Below are positions 19,733 through 30,029 of a DNA stretch of 64,000 nt, in pieces. The translations under genes were made by a program, and so were the position numbers. Under the pieces are notes generated by a model. It was given only the letters and a program-made list of their open reading frames with translations, had not been told where the DNA came from and did not search any database. Source of the DNA: Lysinibacillus antri (GTDB lineage: Bacteria > Bacillota > Bacilli > Bacillales_A > Planococcaceae); contig NZ_RYYR01000005.1 in the NCBI RefSeq assembly GCF_003977595.1, positions 118,334-182,333 of the forward strand, in the 5' to 3' direction. The number at the start of each line of letters is the position of its first letter. Within the stretch, counting starts at the first letter, position 1.

Positions 19733-20437
19733 TTAGGATAGTAGCTCATAGTTATTTAACATCTCTGAGATGATTGAAACATCATTAAACATCAGTAAAT
19801 CAATAATAGACAATCCCGGAATAAAGTCTTTAAATTGTTGATATGGTAATAAATTGGGTTTTAAAAATTTTATATTTATTCCATTTTTACCATATTTCTT
19901 TACATCATAAAATTTCCTACCACCAATAGCATTAATATAGGTAGTTCCATTTAAAGCCTTCGAAACTTTAATTCCCCATTCATCTGCGGTATCGGCAGAA
20001 GTTATATTCGGGAATTTTTCTGATAAAATAGTAATATTTGTTTCAATCCCTAATAAAGATGTCGTTTTTTTTAGAAGATTAGTATTAAATAAACTTAGAC
20101 TATCATCCGTATATAAAAAACAATCCTCTAATAATTGAATGACTTTTATATAGTTCGGTGCATTTTTATAATACAAAAGTTGATTAAATAGTTTCTCTTC
20201 CCAATTTATCACATTATTTATTTTAATATCTTTAATCTTAGTTTCTCTAGATGTTTTACAAACTGGAACGGTAATATAAACCGTCTCTTTATGGCTATTC
20301 AAAATACGATTTCGATTTATCCAACCTCTTCGAATATATTGAGCTTGATCGAAAATGACAAATTCATCTACAGATTTCATCAATTGATAGTACCCTATAT
20401 ACGGAAAAAAATACGGTTGCATTAATGCAACTTTCAA
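19733..20437 (-). CDS. WbqC-family protein
   Basis: A 234-aa protein of the WbqC-like family, recognised by the N-terminal LMQPYFFPYIGYYQL and the FDQAQYIRRGWINRNRI stretch, with AIGGRKFY near residue 165. Members occur in O-antigen and capsule clusters next to dTDP-amino-sugar genes; I know of no firmly established reaction. It lies between rfbA and a sugar aminotransferase, so a role in modifying a dTDP-amino sugar is a reasonable inference. The start is TTG with GAGGGA upstream. It contains few cysteines and no membrane span. Confidence 0.8.
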   Translation of the reverse strand: MKVALMQPYFFPYIGYYQLMKSVDEFVIFDQAQYIRRGWINRNRILNSHKETVYITVPVCKTSRETKIKDIKINNVINWEEKLFNQLLYYKNAPNYIKVIQLLEDCFLYTDDSLSLFNTNLLKKTTSLLGIETNITILSEKFPNITSADTADEWGIKVSKALNGTTYINAIGGRKFYDVKKYGKNGINIKFLKPNLLPYQQFKDFIPGLSIIDLLMFNDVSIISEMLNNYELLS

Positions 20438-20455
20438 CCAAGTCCCTCTTCTCCA

Positions 20456-21568
20456 TTATTGTAAAACACTACTATTCGATTTAATAATAGTTGTAATTCG
20501 ATCGACATCATTAAAAGATAAATCCGCATAAAGAGGCAGTGTCAATACTCGATCTGCAATATATTGTGCAACTGGTGTTAAGTTTGAATCAAAACGGTCT
20601 TTGTAGCAATCGAACATATTGGTTAACGGATAAAAATACTTTCTTGCAAAAATGTTTTGTTTTTTAAGCTCTTCATAAATAATATTTCGATTATTCGTAT
20701 TTCCTTCAATTACAATCGGGAAATAAGCATAATTACTTTCTACACCATTTTGAATCTTGGGTAGATGAATCCCCCTCAATCCCTCTAGTTGATCAATATA
20801 TCGTTCGAATACTTTTTTCCTTTTCATAATTTCCTGATTAATATATCGTAAGTTACATAGTCCCATTGCTGCTTGAAACTCATTCATTTTTGCATTTCCA
20901 CCGATATATTCCACATTTTCTGGACCTGTTAGACCAAAATTTTTGTATGCCTCTATAGTCTTTTTCAGTGATGCATCTTTAAAAGTAACCGCACCACCTT
21001 CAATCGTATTGAATACTTTCGTTGCATGAAAGCTAAACATCGAAGCGTCACCAAAATTGGCAATTCCTTTACCATTAACCGTAATACCAAATGCATGCGC
21101 GGCATCATAAATTACTTTTAGATTGTATTTTTTGGCGATACGTTCAATCTCTTCTACATCACAAATATTTCCATAAACATGAACTGGAATGATTGCTGAA
21201 GTACGCTCTGTAATTAAGGATTCGATTAGAGTTGTTTCAATGGTGAAATTATTTAAATTTATATCGCAAAAAACAGGAATCAACCCTTTTCTAACTATGG
21301 CATGAGTTGTTGAGGCAAACGTGAAAGGTGTTGTAATAACTTCACCAGATAGTTGAAGTGCTTCTATTATATATTCGAGGGCAAGGTGGCCGTTTGTGAA
21401 TAAAGTGATATTTTGACTATTTAAATATTTAACTAGCTCAGTTTCTAATTGTTTATGCTTTTTCGCTGTATTTGTCAGTACTTTACTTTCCCAAAGGTCT
21501 TTTATTTCCTCTATATATTCTTCTAAACTAGGCATAGATGAACGTGTCACTTGTATAGGTTGGTTCAA
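20456..21568 (-). CDS. DegT/DnrJ/EryC1 sugar aminotransferase (dTDP-sugar type)
   Basis: A 370-aa PLP enzyme. The PLP lysine is in SFHATKVFNTIEGG near residue 185, with YDAAHAFG upstream and FTNGHLALE near residue 55. With RfbA and RfbB beside it and no 3,4-ketoisomerase in the cluster, 4-amination of dTDP-4-keto-6-deoxyglucose (VioA-like, giving a Qui4N or Fuc4N precursor) is more likely than 3-amination. A TTG at 21568 preceded by GGAGTG is chosen over an upstream TTG at 21604 that has no site. The next genes upstream are two ATP-grasp ligases. Confidence 0.88.
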   Translation of the reverse strand: MNQPIQVTRSSMPSLEEYIEEIKDLWESKVLTNTAKKHKQLETELVKYLNSQNITLFTNGHLALEYIIEALQLSGEVITTPFTFASTTHAIVRKGLIPVFCDINLNNFTIETTLIESLITERTSAIIPVHVYGNICDVEEIERIAKKYNLKVIYDAAHAFGITVNGKGIANFGDASMFSFHATKVFNTIEGGAVTFKDASLKKTIEAYKNFGLTGPENVEYIGGNAKMNEFQAAMGLCNLRYINQEIMKRKKVFERYIDQLEGLRGIHLPKIQNGVESNYAYFPIVIEGNTNNRNIIYEELKKQNIFARKYFYPLTNMFDCYKDRFDSNLTPVAQYIADRVLTLPLYADLSFNDVDRITTIIKSNSSVLQ

Positions 21569-21604
21569 CTTAACACTCCATTCTTCCTTATAGAAAAAAT
21601 ACAA

Positions 21605-22810
21605 TTAATATTCATTTTCCAATATCACTTTAACGTTATTTGTAATATTATTCATTTTATCTATCATTTCTTCCATTGAAGAAAACGTTAGTATCATTAA
21701 ACCTACTTGCTCATGTGCACCTGAAAGAGGTGAAATATGATCACCACGCTTTACAACTAACTCATATTCAACAATATTCTCCTTATACGCTTCATGAATA
21801 TCAATACCTTTAAAAACACCACTAACCATACTATTTATCACATATGTTGCCCAGTATCCTCTAGTATTTGAAAAGGCTAATTCATTACATCTTTCTCCTA
21901 GAGCTGCCTTAATACTATATTTAATCGTATCAACACCAGTTGCATAAGTTATAGCATTGGGATTCCATGCCCCGCCATTACGTGGTGCTATTTCTATTAA
22001 ATATACATTTTCCTTACTGTCTACCCTAATATCAAAGTTCAATGCGCCTGTCTTCATATTAAGTAAAGTTAAAACTTTTTGAACCTCGTCATGAATTTTA
22101 TTTTGAATATGTTCTGGTAGAATTAACGGCCAAGTCGTTATAATAGGTACAAAAGGATTTATATGATTTGTTGAAAAATATTCATTAGAAAAGCAGCGAA
22201 ATACGAGTTGACCATTAACACAAAAGCCATCTCCACCCACATGTGGACCATAATTTTCTATATATTCTTCCATAAGAAAACGTCCTGCTTTTGTAAATTT
22301 TAATGCAATTTCCACTTTTTCTTCAAGAGATTCAATGGAGTCAACTTTTGATATACCTTTACTCCCTGAGGAATCTACCGGCTTTATCATAACAGGCATA
22401 GTAAAATTATGAAAATCTGCTTTTGCTTCTTCAAATGTATTATATACTTTTGATTTTGGCACATTAAATCCTTTTTTTCTTTGGAATTCTCTAAACTTAT
22501 CTTTATAAACGAGTATTTCAGTTGACTCATAAGGATGAGATGGGAGCCCTAATTTTTCTGCTACATACGCCACTGTAGGTGCTCCAGAATCTGCTGCATA
22601 ACACATTATACCGTCTATTTGTAATGACTTTGCCAATTCTAAAACTGCTTCTTTATCTGTTGTACTAACGTTATAGTATTTGTCTGAGTATTTATGACCT
22701 GGATTATCTTCTAAATTATCACAAGTAATGATGAAGTGCCCCATTTCTTTTGCAGCTTTAATTGCCGGGACTTGAAAATGAGCACCACCGAGCATTAACA
22801 ACTTTTTCAA
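21605..22810 (-). CDS. ATP-grasp ligase, paralogue 1
   Basis: A 401-aa carbamoyl-phosphate-synthase-like ATP-grasp protein. The N-terminal preATP-grasp domain begins KKLLMLGG and includes YAADSGAPTVAYVAEKLGLP. The ATP-grasp core has MIKPVDSSGSKGISKV and ends with the metal-binding EIAPRNGG near residue 270. Such enzymes join a carboxylate to an amine through an acyl phosphate. Its neighbours are an aminotransferase and a WbqC protein, so an amino sugar is a plausible acceptor. It is about half identical to the next gene and probably arose by tandem duplication. The start is TTG with AGAGGTG upstream. Confidence 0.85.
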   Translation of the reverse strand: MKKLLMLGGAHFQVPAIKAAKEMGHFIITCDNLEDNPGHKYSDKYYNVSTTDKEAVLELAKSLQIDGIMCYAADSGAPTVAYVAEKLGLPSHPYESTEILVYKDKFREFQRKKGFNVPKSKVYNTFEEAKADFHNFTMPVMIKPVDSSGSKGISKVDSIESLEEKVEIALKFTKAGRFLMEEYIENYGPHVGGDGFCVNGQLVFRCFSNEYFSTNHINPFVPIITTWPLILPEHIQNKIHDEVQKVLTLLNMKTGALNFDIRVDSKENVYLIEIAPRNGGAWNPNAITYATGVDTIKYSIKAALGERCNELAFSNTRGYWATYVINSMVSGVFKGIDIHEAYKENIVEYELVVKRGDHISPLSGAHEQVGLMILTFSSMEEMIDKMNNITNNVKVILENEY

Positions 22811-22839
22811 TTATTCACCTCTTAATCCTAATTAATTTA

Positions 22840-24042
22840 TTAGTCGAAATAACTAGTTTCCTTTATGACTACTTTCACTAAATTTTTAATATTGTTGATT
22901 TTTTCTAGCATTTCCTTCATTGAAGAAAACGTTAATACCATATTACCTAAATTTTCATTCGCTTTAATTGGTAACCCAAATTTAGAAACAGATTCCACAT
23001 ACTCAAAAACATTCTCTTTTTTAAAGATACTATCTATTTGAATATTTTGTAATATCCCATTTTCTTCATTAAATATTGAGTATATTGCCCAAAATCCTTT
23101 TGGTTCAATATCCCTTAATGTTTTGCAGTCTTCCCCCATAGCAGCCTTAATTGTATATTCAATTAGGTCTACTCCCGTTGCATATTTTAATAATTTTGTG
23201 AAGTCCCCACAGTTTCTTACACCCATATCTAATATAAACACTCTTTCATTACGATCAATTTGAATTTCAAAATTTGTAGGTCCTGTTCTTAAATTGAATA
23301 AATCGATAAATCTTTGAATCTCATTTCTTACTTTATTTTGGATATGAGTTGAGAAATATGTTGGACAACTATCAACGATTGGAAGAAATGGGTTCACCGC
23401 TGAACCAAAATGATTATTGCCAAAACCACAAAATGTTAGCTGTCCATTTACAGAAAAGCAATCTAATCCGATCTGATACCCAGTTTTTTCAATAAACTCT
23501 TCAATAACGAATCTTTTTGTTCTTGAAAAACTTAATGCCTCCGTTACAGCATCCTGTAGTTCATTTATTGAAAATATTTTAGTAACACCTCTACTACCTG
23601 AAGAATCAACGGGCTTAACCATTACAGGCATTATAAATGTATCAAAATCGATTACTGCTTCATCAAAAGTTGAATACCCTTTCGCTTTCGGTACATCAAA
23701 GTGATTTTCTTCTAAAAAAGCGCGAAACTGATCTTTATTTGACAATAATTCTACCGAAGAGTATGGAAATGAAGGTAAACCTAATTTTTCAGCAACATAG
23801 GCGACAGTTGGTGCACCAGAGTCAGCTGCATAACAAACAATTCCATTTATTTGCAAAGATCTCGCTAGCTCTAAGACCGCTTCTTTATCTACTGTACTGA
23901 CATTATGGTATTCGTCTGAGAATTGATGACCTGGATTACTTTCTAAATAATCACAAGTAATAACGTAATACCCTAATCTTTTTGCAGTTTGAATAGCAGG
24001 TATTTGAGATGGTGCACCACCAAGCATTAGCAATTTCTTCAT
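22840..24042 (-). CDS. ATP-grasp ligase, paralogue 2
   Basis: A 400-aa protein with the same layout as the previous gene. The YAADSGAPTVAYVAEKLGLP segment is retained exactly and MVKPVDSSGSRGVTKI nearly so. The C-terminal metal site, however, reads LDMGVRNCGD where the paralogue has IEIAPRNGG. The Glu expected to hold Mg2+ there is replaced by Asp, and the usual PR before N is VR. It may be a catalytically weakened partner or accept a different substrate. It starts at ATG. Confidence 0.83.
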   Translation of the reverse strand: MKKLLMLGGAPSQIPAIQTAKRLGYYVITCDYLESNPGHQFSDEYHNVSTVDKEAVLELARSLQINGIVCYAADSGAPTVAYVAEKLGLPSFPYSSVELLSNKDQFRAFLEENHFDVPKAKGYSTFDEAVIDFDTFIMPVMVKPVDSSGSRGVTKIFSINELQDAVTEALSFSRTKRFVIEEFIEKTGYQIGLDCFSVNGQLTFCGFGNNHFGSAVNPFLPIVDSCPTYFSTHIQNKVRNEIQRFIDLFNLRTGPTNFEIQIDRNERVFILDMGVRNCGDFTKLLKYATGVDLIEYTIKAAMGEDCKTLRDIEPKGFWAIYSIFNEENGILQNIQIDSIFKKENVFEYVESVSKFGLPIKANENLGNMVLTFSSMKEMLEKINNIKNLVKVVIKETSYFD

Positions 24043-24095
24043 TATTACACCCCAACTTAAATTTTTTGGAACATACGTTTTTCACATTTCATACT

Positions 24096-25568
24096 TTAAA
24101 CAGTGACATGTTTCTTTCTCTTTGACAATTCTTTAACGACACTAAGTAAATATGAAAAACACTCTAATTTAAATAAGATAGCTAGACATATATAAACTAC
24201 GATTCCTACAAGAATTTGAATTAACAACAATATTAAAGGCATTAAATTTAAAAACTGTATGCTAAAAACAACAATGCCCATTATTACTGATATAAAAAAT
24301 GATGGCAAAACGTCTCTAAGTTGTTCAAATAAGCTATAATTTAATAATTTTATATTGGGATAAGAATTAATAAAGGTGGCAATTATTCCATTACATACAA
24401 TACCTAAAGCAATTCCATAAATTCCAAATGGTATACTAATTACGAGTACTAAGAGTCCAATAATTTTTTTTATTACCTCTATCCTTAAAAAAATATCACT
24501 TCTGCCAATAGCATTAATTGCTTGTAAGTTAGTTGTTTGAATTGGCCAAAGTGCATAAACAGCACAAAATATCTGTAAAAATGGAACTGCTGGAAGCCAA
24601 GTATCTGTTAATAATATCTGGACGACTGGCTCAGCTACTATACCGAGTCCAATCATCATTGGAAAAATAATAAACGAACTAGTTACAATTGATCGCCTTA
24701 CAATTTCTTTTACTCTTTTTCGATCATCTTGCTCTGTAGCTAAAACCGGGAACAAAACAGATTGGATTGAGCTATTGATATTACTTATAATAATGCTGGG
24801 GAATTGTTCTCCCCGATTATAAAAAGCTAAGGAGGCAGGGCTAAACATTTTTCCTATAATTAAATTACGTATATTGTTATTTAAAGTATCAATAAGTGCA
24901 GAAACTAGTAATTTCCAACCAAATGAAAAAAGGCTCTTAATTCTATTAAAAGAAAATAGAAACTTTGGTCGCCAATTCACTGTGATAAGCAAATTTACTG
25001 TTACAACTAGTTGTTGCGTTAATTGTTGCGCAACTAAAGCCCAAATACCCAATTTTGCATAAGCCATTGCAAGGCCTACTATGCCAGAAATTACTACAGC
25101 ACTTATACTACTAATAAATAGTTTTTTAAATTGCATATTTCTTGCAATGATGGCATTTTGAATTGAATTAATTGCACCAAAAAATAACGTGATTGATAAA
25201 ATTCTAAGAATGGTTGTTGCTTGAGGTTGTTCGAAAAAGGTTGCAATGTATGGGGAAGTTAAATAGAAAATGATGTAACAGATACTTGCTACAAATATAT
25301 TTAGGAAGAATACAGAGGAAAAGTCTAGTTCATCTGCATTTTTTTTTTGGATTAATGCAATGTTAAACCCACTTTGAATGAATACGTTTGCTAGTATAAT
25401 AAAGATTGATACAAGTACAAACAATCCAAATTCTTCGGGTAAAATCAATCGGGCTAATAAAATCGTCACGAGGAATTGAATTCCTTGGACACCTATTCGC
25501 TCTAATAATTTCCATATTAGAGATGTAATCACTTTAATTTTCGTTATCTCAGAACCCACTGCGCCCAC
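24096..25568 (-). CDS. Wzx-type polysaccharide flippase (MOP superfamily)
   Basis: A 490-aa polytopic protein with about 12-14 predicted membrane helices, for example FGLFVLVSIFIILANVFIQSG near residue 50 and the final pair LILLLIQILVGIVVYICLA. It belongs to the lipopolysaccharide/teichuronic acid exporter branch (TuaB-like: LLARLILPEEFGLFVL). It should turn the lipid-linked repeat unit across the membrane. The GTG start at 25568 overlaps the end of the upstream glycosyltransferase by 25 bp; a GTG at 25559 is an alternative with better spacing from AAGGAA. Confidence 0.9.
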   Translation of the reverse strand: MGAVGSEITKIKVITSLIWKLLERIGVQGIQFLVTILLARLILPEEFGLFVLVSIFIILANVFIQSGFNIALIQKKNADELDFSSVFFLNIFVASICYIIFYLTSPYIATFFEQPQATTILRILSITLFFGAINSIQNAIIARNMQFKKLFISSISAVVISGIVGLAMAYAKLGIWALVAQQLTQQLVVTVNLLITVNWRPKFLFSFNRIKSLFSFGWKLLVSALIDTLNNNIRNLIIGKMFSPASLAFYNRGEQFPSIIISNINSSIQSVLFPVLATEQDDRKRVKEIVRRSIVTSSFIIFPMMIGLGIVAEPVVQILLTDTWLPAVPFLQIFCAVYALWPIQTTNLQAINAIGRSDIFLRIEVIKKIIGLLVLVISIPFGIYGIALGIVCNGIIATFINSYPNIKLLNYSLFEQLRDVLPSFFISVIMGIVVFSIQFLNLMPLILLLIQILVGIVVYICLAILFKLECFSYLLSVVKELSKRKKHVTV

Positions 25569-26518
25569 TTCCTTCTTAAATTTTTCAGGAATTTAAGCAC
25601 AATAGGAAATTTCCTTCTTAAAAATAAAATGAGTCTTTTCCGATAAATCAAAGCTAAGGAATGATCTACATACTTTATTAATTTGGCTTCTTTGAATTTT
25701 TCCTGCTCTAATAAAATAAAAAACTGATTTTTATTTTTTTTACGGATAATTGAAGTTTCATATTTTCCATTGGTGTAGCTATTAACCTCATCTAACATCG
25801 TCGCTATTTGTTGGATATGTTTAAATTTTTTTTCGATAGATGAACTGTTTTCGACTGTCCATGACCCACTTACATTCGTTCTGTAGGCAGACATAAATTC
25901 ATCGATGTAATAAACCGCACCTAACAAAGATAAATTAATTGCTAACGGATAATCTCCAACTGGTGCTATATCAAAAAAATGTGGTCTTATTTTTGCATAT
26001 TTCAACGGATAAACCATGGAATTGGTGGAAAATAGTTCTCCACCTCCTTCTATCACTTCACCAACTGTAAAAATTTTACTACTCTTACTCGGTCGAAGTT
26101 GTGAGAGCACTTTTTTATCAAAAGCATTCACAATATAGGCTCCATGAACACACAAACTACATTCAGAATGACTTTCTAGAAAATCTACTTGTTTCTGCAA
26201 TTTATTTGGATCTGTCCAATAATCATCTCCTTCACAAATCGCAATATATTTCCCTCTAGCCCTCCCAAAGTTAATTTTACTCACTGAATTTCCAAGTGTC
26301 CGTTGATTTTGGGTTTGGTATATTGGCTTTATTAAATCAGGATATTTTTTCTCATACTTTCTTATTATTTCTGCAGTTCTATCAGTAGAGGCATCATCAT
26401 GTATTAAAATTTCAAATTTAAAATTCACCTTCTGCATTACAAAGCTTTCTATCGCTTCTGCTATATACTTTTCATGATTATACGTTGCACAATGGATACT
26501 AACCATGATGTCTTCCAT
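25544..26518 (-). CDS. Family 2 glycosyltransferase
   Basis: A 324-aa GT-A fold enzyme. The nucleotide-sugar motif is VSIHCATYNHEKYIAEAI at the N-terminus, HDDASTDRTAEI follows, and the metal-binding acidic site ICEGDDYW is near residue 95. No membrane span is seen. It adds one sugar of the repeat unit; donor and linkage cannot be predicted. The C-terminal end is basic (RRKFPIVLKFLKNLRRKW), suggesting contact with the membrane surface. Confidence 0.9.
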   Translation of the reverse strand: MEDIMVSIHCATYNHEKYIAEAIESFVMQKVNFKFEILIHDDASTDRTAEIIRKYEKKYPDLIKPIYQTQNQRTLGNSVSKINFGRARGKYIAICEGDDYWTDPNKLQKQVDFLESHSECSLCVHGAYIVNAFDKKVLSQLRPSKSSKIFTVGEVIEGGGELFSTNSMVYPLKYAKIRPHFFDIAPVGDYPLAINLSLLGAVYYIDEFMSAYRTNVSGSWTVENSSSIEKKFKHIQQIATMLDEVNSYTNGKYETSIIRKKNKNQFFILLEQEKFKEAKLIKYVDHSLALIYRKRLILFLRRKFPIVLKFLKNLRRKWAQWVLR

Positions 26519-26663
26519 TCTATATAACTCTCCTTACATAATACATTCCAAATATAACAGTGTTATATTACGATAAACTTGTTACTGATAGCCCCATAAG
26601 AATAGTAAACTATTCGTACAATCGATCGTTTACTATTTAGTTAAAATCCCTCTGTACTAATTT

Positions 26664-27635
26664 TTAGTATCTTTGATTTTGTTGCCATCTCCATGCAGTT
26701 TTAATAATTTGTTCTAAATTTCTTTCTGCTTTCCAACCTAGCTCTTCTTCAATTTTTTTAGAAGAAGCAACTAATACTGGCGGATCACCAATACGTCTTT
26801 CTCCAATTTTAATCTTACACTTTATGTCTGTAATCATTTCACAGGTTTGGATTACTTCTTTAACTGAATAACCTTTACCATTACCTAAATTATAGATCTG
26901 GTTTTTAATTTCTCCTTTAAGTAATGCTTCTAGTGCAGTTATATGAGCGTTTACCAAGTCTGTTACATGTATATAGTCTCGAATACATGTTCCATCAGGT
27001 GTATCATAATCTGTTCCAAATATATTTACTTTCTCTCTAATTCCATATAAGTGCTGTAATACAATTGGGATAAGATGAGTTTCGGGATTATGACTTTCGC
27101 CAATTTCACCTGATACATCGGCACCAGCTGCATTAAAATACCTTAAGATAGAATAATTTATATCGTAGGATTTTGCATAATCAGCTAGAATCTGTTCAAT
27201 CATTAGCTTTGATCTCCCATAAGGATTTACAGGTATTGTAGGTACGGCCTCATCAATTAATTTACAATTAGGAATACCATAAGTTGCTGCAGTAGATGAA
27301 AAAATGATATTTTTAATTTTATGTTTTATCATCAAATTAAGAAGTTTTAATGTGGATCCTACATTGTTCTCATAATATTTCTGCGGATTTATAACAGATT
27401 CGCCAACTAGACTACAGGCCGCAAAATGAAATACAGCTTTAATAGGATATTTATCGAATAAAAAATCGTATTCGAACTCATTTTTTAAATCTCCATGAAC
27501 AAATATGGCATTATCATTAATTGCCTGTTGATGGCCTGATGAAAGATTATCTAACACTATAACTTGCTCTTTTTTTATTAGATCTTTCACAAGATGACTT
27601 CCAATATATCCTGCTCCACCTACTACTAATATCAA
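26664..27635 (-). CDS. galE: UDP-glucose 4-epimerase
   Basis: A 323-aa SDR enzyme interconverting UDP-glucose and UDP-galactose (or the N-acetyl forms). NAD motif VVGGAGYIGSH, catalytic SSTAATYG near residue 115, and YGRSK near 140. The TTG at 27635 lies 8 bases after AAGGGAG and gives the family N-terminus (ILVVGGAGYIG); the longer reading includes the binding site. It is paired with galU just upstream. Confidence 0.94.
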   Translation of the reverse strand: MILVVGGAGYIGSHLVKDLIKKEQVIVLDNLSSGHQQAINDNAIFVHGDLKNEFEYDFLFDKYPIKAVFHFAACSLVGESVINPQKYYENNVGSTLKLLNLMIKHKIKNIIFSSTAATYGIPNCKLIDEAVPTIPVNPYGRSKLMIEQILADYAKSYDINYSILRYFNAAGADVSGEIGESHNPETHLIPIVLQHLYGIREKVNIFGTDYDTPDGTCIRDYIHVTDLVNAHITALEALLKGEIKNQIYNLGNGKGYSVKEVIQTCEMITDIKCKIKIGERRIGDPPVLVASSKKIEEELGWKAERNLEQIIKTAWRWQQNQRY

Positions 27636-27699
27636 ATGAATGACTCCCTTATTAGTCAATTTCAAACCTAACTAATTAACTAATCAACATTATTCATCC

Positions 27700-28569
27700 T
27701 TACAAAGTTTGATTTAAAAGCTCCTTTAACATTTCTCTTACACTTGTTCCTATTTGCTGATCGGCTAACGCAATTTCTACATTCGCTTGGATAAATCCTA
27801 ACTTCTCCCCTATATCAAAACGTTTACCGTCAAATTCATAACCATAGACTGATTGGTATTTATTCAGCTTTTCTATTGCATCAGTAAGCTGTATTTCACC
27901 ATTTATATCCTCTTCCTGACTCTCTATTAAACTAAAGATTTCAGGTGTAAGAATGTAACGACCTACTATAGCTAAGTTAGATGGAGCTGTTCCCTTTTTT
28001 GGTTTTTCAATTAATGCCTTTACTTGAAAGCACCTTCCCTCCATTTTTAAAGGGCTAATAATACCGTAACGCACAGTTTCTTCGATAGGAACTTTTTGTA
28101 CGCCTACTATTGATGATCGGACTATTGCAAATTGTTCTATTAGTTGTTTTAAACATGGTTTTTCAGCTTGGATAATATCGTCACCTAACAGTACTGCAAA
28201 TGGTTCATTGCCAATAAATTTTCTGGCACACCATATTGCATTCCCTAATCCCTTAGGTTCTTTTTGTCTTATGTAGTGAATTTCTACATTTGAAGATTGC
28301 GTAATTTTTTGTAGTAGCACAAATTTACCTTTTTCCACTAAATTATTTTCTAACTCTAAATTTCTATCAAAATGATCTTCAATAGCTCGTTTTCCTTTCC
28401 CAGTGACAATAATAATATCTTCTATCCCAGATTCAATTGCTTCCTCAACAATGTATTCAATTGTAGGCTTATCAACAATTGGTAACATTTCCTTAGGCAT
28501 AGCTTTTGTAGCTGGAAGAAAACGAGTTCCTAATCCAGCAGCAGGAATGATTGCTTTTTTAATTTTCAT
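27700..28569 (-). CDS. galU: UTP-glucose-1-phosphate uridylyltransferase
   Basis: A 289-aa GalU/GtaB-type enzyme making UDP-glucose. Motifs: [18 protein letters not shown] at the N-terminus, [15 protein letters not shown] near residue 130, and the FDIGEKLGF segment near 255. The start at 28569 ([11 protein letters not shown]) is preferred because an AAAGGA site directly abuts the longer ATG reading. Upstream lies a 200-bp gap with no gene. Confidence 0.94.
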   Translation of the reverse strand: MKIKKAIIPAAGLGTRFLPATKAMPKEMLPIVDKPTIEYIVEEAIESGIEDIIIVTGKGKRAIEDHFDRNLELENNLVEKGKFVLLQKITQSSNVEIHYIRQKEPKGLGNAIWCARKFIGNEPFAVLLGDDIIQAEKPCLKQLIEQFAIVRSSIVGVQKVPIEETVRYGIISPLKMEGRCFQVKALIEKPKKGTAPSNLAIVGRYILTPEIFSLIESQEEDINGEIQLTDAIEKLNKYQSVYGYEFDGKRFDIGEKLGFIQANVEIALADQQIGTSVREMLKELLNQTL

Positions 28570-28774
28570 TAATCCATCCATTCCTTTCTTTATTTAAAAC
28601 ACTCATTACTTAGCTATTTAACAAATTTATTTACATATCTTTTTTAATTCGGGAATTTCTAGTGTATTTTGAAGTAGTGTGAAGGAAAGATACATGAAAG
28701 ATTGGTAAGGAGAGATATATTGAGTATTCATATTAATTAACATTTTATATGCAGCAATTACTGACTTATCAATT

Positions 28775-29950
28775 TCACTTAAATAATTCAGATAAAACAT
28801 CTATTTCTTCTAAATATTCTATTTCCAAGTTTTTTAACAATGTATGTTTTAATGGTTGATTGATCATCACTTCTTTTAACCCACGATAAATACTTTCACT
28901 GTCCATTTCTACAATATAGCCATTATGGTTATGAAGTATTTGATCGTTAACAGTAGAATAGTTTGTGATTACAATAGGTTTTTTTAATAATTTAGCTTCT
29001 TCTACTGCCACAGATTTCCCTTCAAATCGAGATGGATGTAAAAAAATATCGCATGTATCAATGACTTTGTAGGGATTATCCAATTTGCCTGTTAATTCAA
29101 CATAATTGGTTAGTCCAAACTTCTTTATTAGAACTTTCAATTTCCTTTTGTAATTTCCATCTCCCACGATATACCATTTGTTGATAAGGTTTTCGTTTAA
29201 TAACTTCGAAACAGCTGGAATCGCAATATCATATCCTTTATATTTATCAATTCTACTTACAGAAACGATATTAAATTTACCATCAATTTTTCCTACCTCA
29301 AAAGGCTCCTTCGATAACTCCATTATCTTCCTCTTAGGTAGTAAATTTGGAATCTCTATAATCTTAATACTGTATTCTGGAAATACACTCCGTAAACCGT
29401 TAACGCATTCTTGCGAGACAGTGACTATTTTATCGAATTTATTTAAGTAGAAACGATCAATTTCCTTATCGCGATCCATATTTCGATAATCCCCATGAAT
29501 CCATACAAATTTATTTTTGGATTCTATTTTATCCACAACGAAATATGAGGTAACCGTATAATGGAAGGAAATTACAAATTCATATTCATTAGTATAATTG
29601 AAATATTTATTGCATTTAACCCAAAATCGTTGTCTACTTTTTTCCATGTTCCTCCTTACAGTTCCTATAAACACGTAATATAGATACCAAAAAACTACAA
29701 TTATTTTAAAATTATAAAGTAGCTTAAATAAGACTAATGGAACATCTGCTTTATCTATTCTAAATATTTTTAAAATCTCTGGGGTTTCTAAGACATTCAC
29801 ACTTTCTGGAACTTCTTTAAGTAAGTCGCCTTCATTTTTTTCTAAAAGTAGGTCTATTTTTATCTCTTCATTACTCGCTAATTGATTTAACAATGCAATT
29901 AAACTACTTTCTACTCCACCTAAATGAAGTGAGTAGGAGCTAATCAACAT
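28775..29950 (-). CDS. Family 4 glycosyltransferase
   Basis: A 391-aa GT-B enzyme. The C-terminal donor-binding half is clear: VSRIDKYKGYDIAI, VGDGNYKRKLK, GKLDNPYKVIDTCDIFLHPSRFEG with the EX7E segment KSVAVEEAKLL. The N-terminus is short (LISSYSLHLGGVESSL), lacking the usual KKI-L start before the glycine loop, so the true start may be upstream at a rare codon: the ATG is poorly spaced from its GAGGGG site. Composition is very A/T-rich, as in the next genes. Confidence 0.86.
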   Translation of the reverse strand: MLISSYSLHLGGVESSLIALLNQLASNEEIKIDLLLEKNEGDLLKEVPESVNVLETPEILKIFRIDKADVPLVLFKLLYNFKIIVVFWYLYYVFIGTVRRNMEKSRQRFWVKCNKYFNYTNEYEFVISFHYTVTSYFVVDKIESKNKFVWIHGDYRNMDRDKEIDRFYLNKFDKIVTVSQECVNGLRSVFPEYSIKIIEIPNLLPKRKIMELSKEPFEVGKIDGKFNIVSVSRIDKYKGYDIAIPAVSKLLNENLINKWYIVGDGNYKRKLKVLIKKFGLTNYVELTGKLDNPYKVIDTCDIFLHPSRFEGKSVAVEEAKLLKKPIVITNYSTVNDQILHNHNGYIVEMDSESIYRGLKEVMINQPLKHTLLKNLEIEYLEEIDVLSELFK

Positions 29951-30029
29951 TTTTTTAATAAAAAACCCCTCTTTTATAAAAGGATTCTTACAAATTAGTT
30001 TCTATTTGATCGGTTTTAAATTGATTAAG

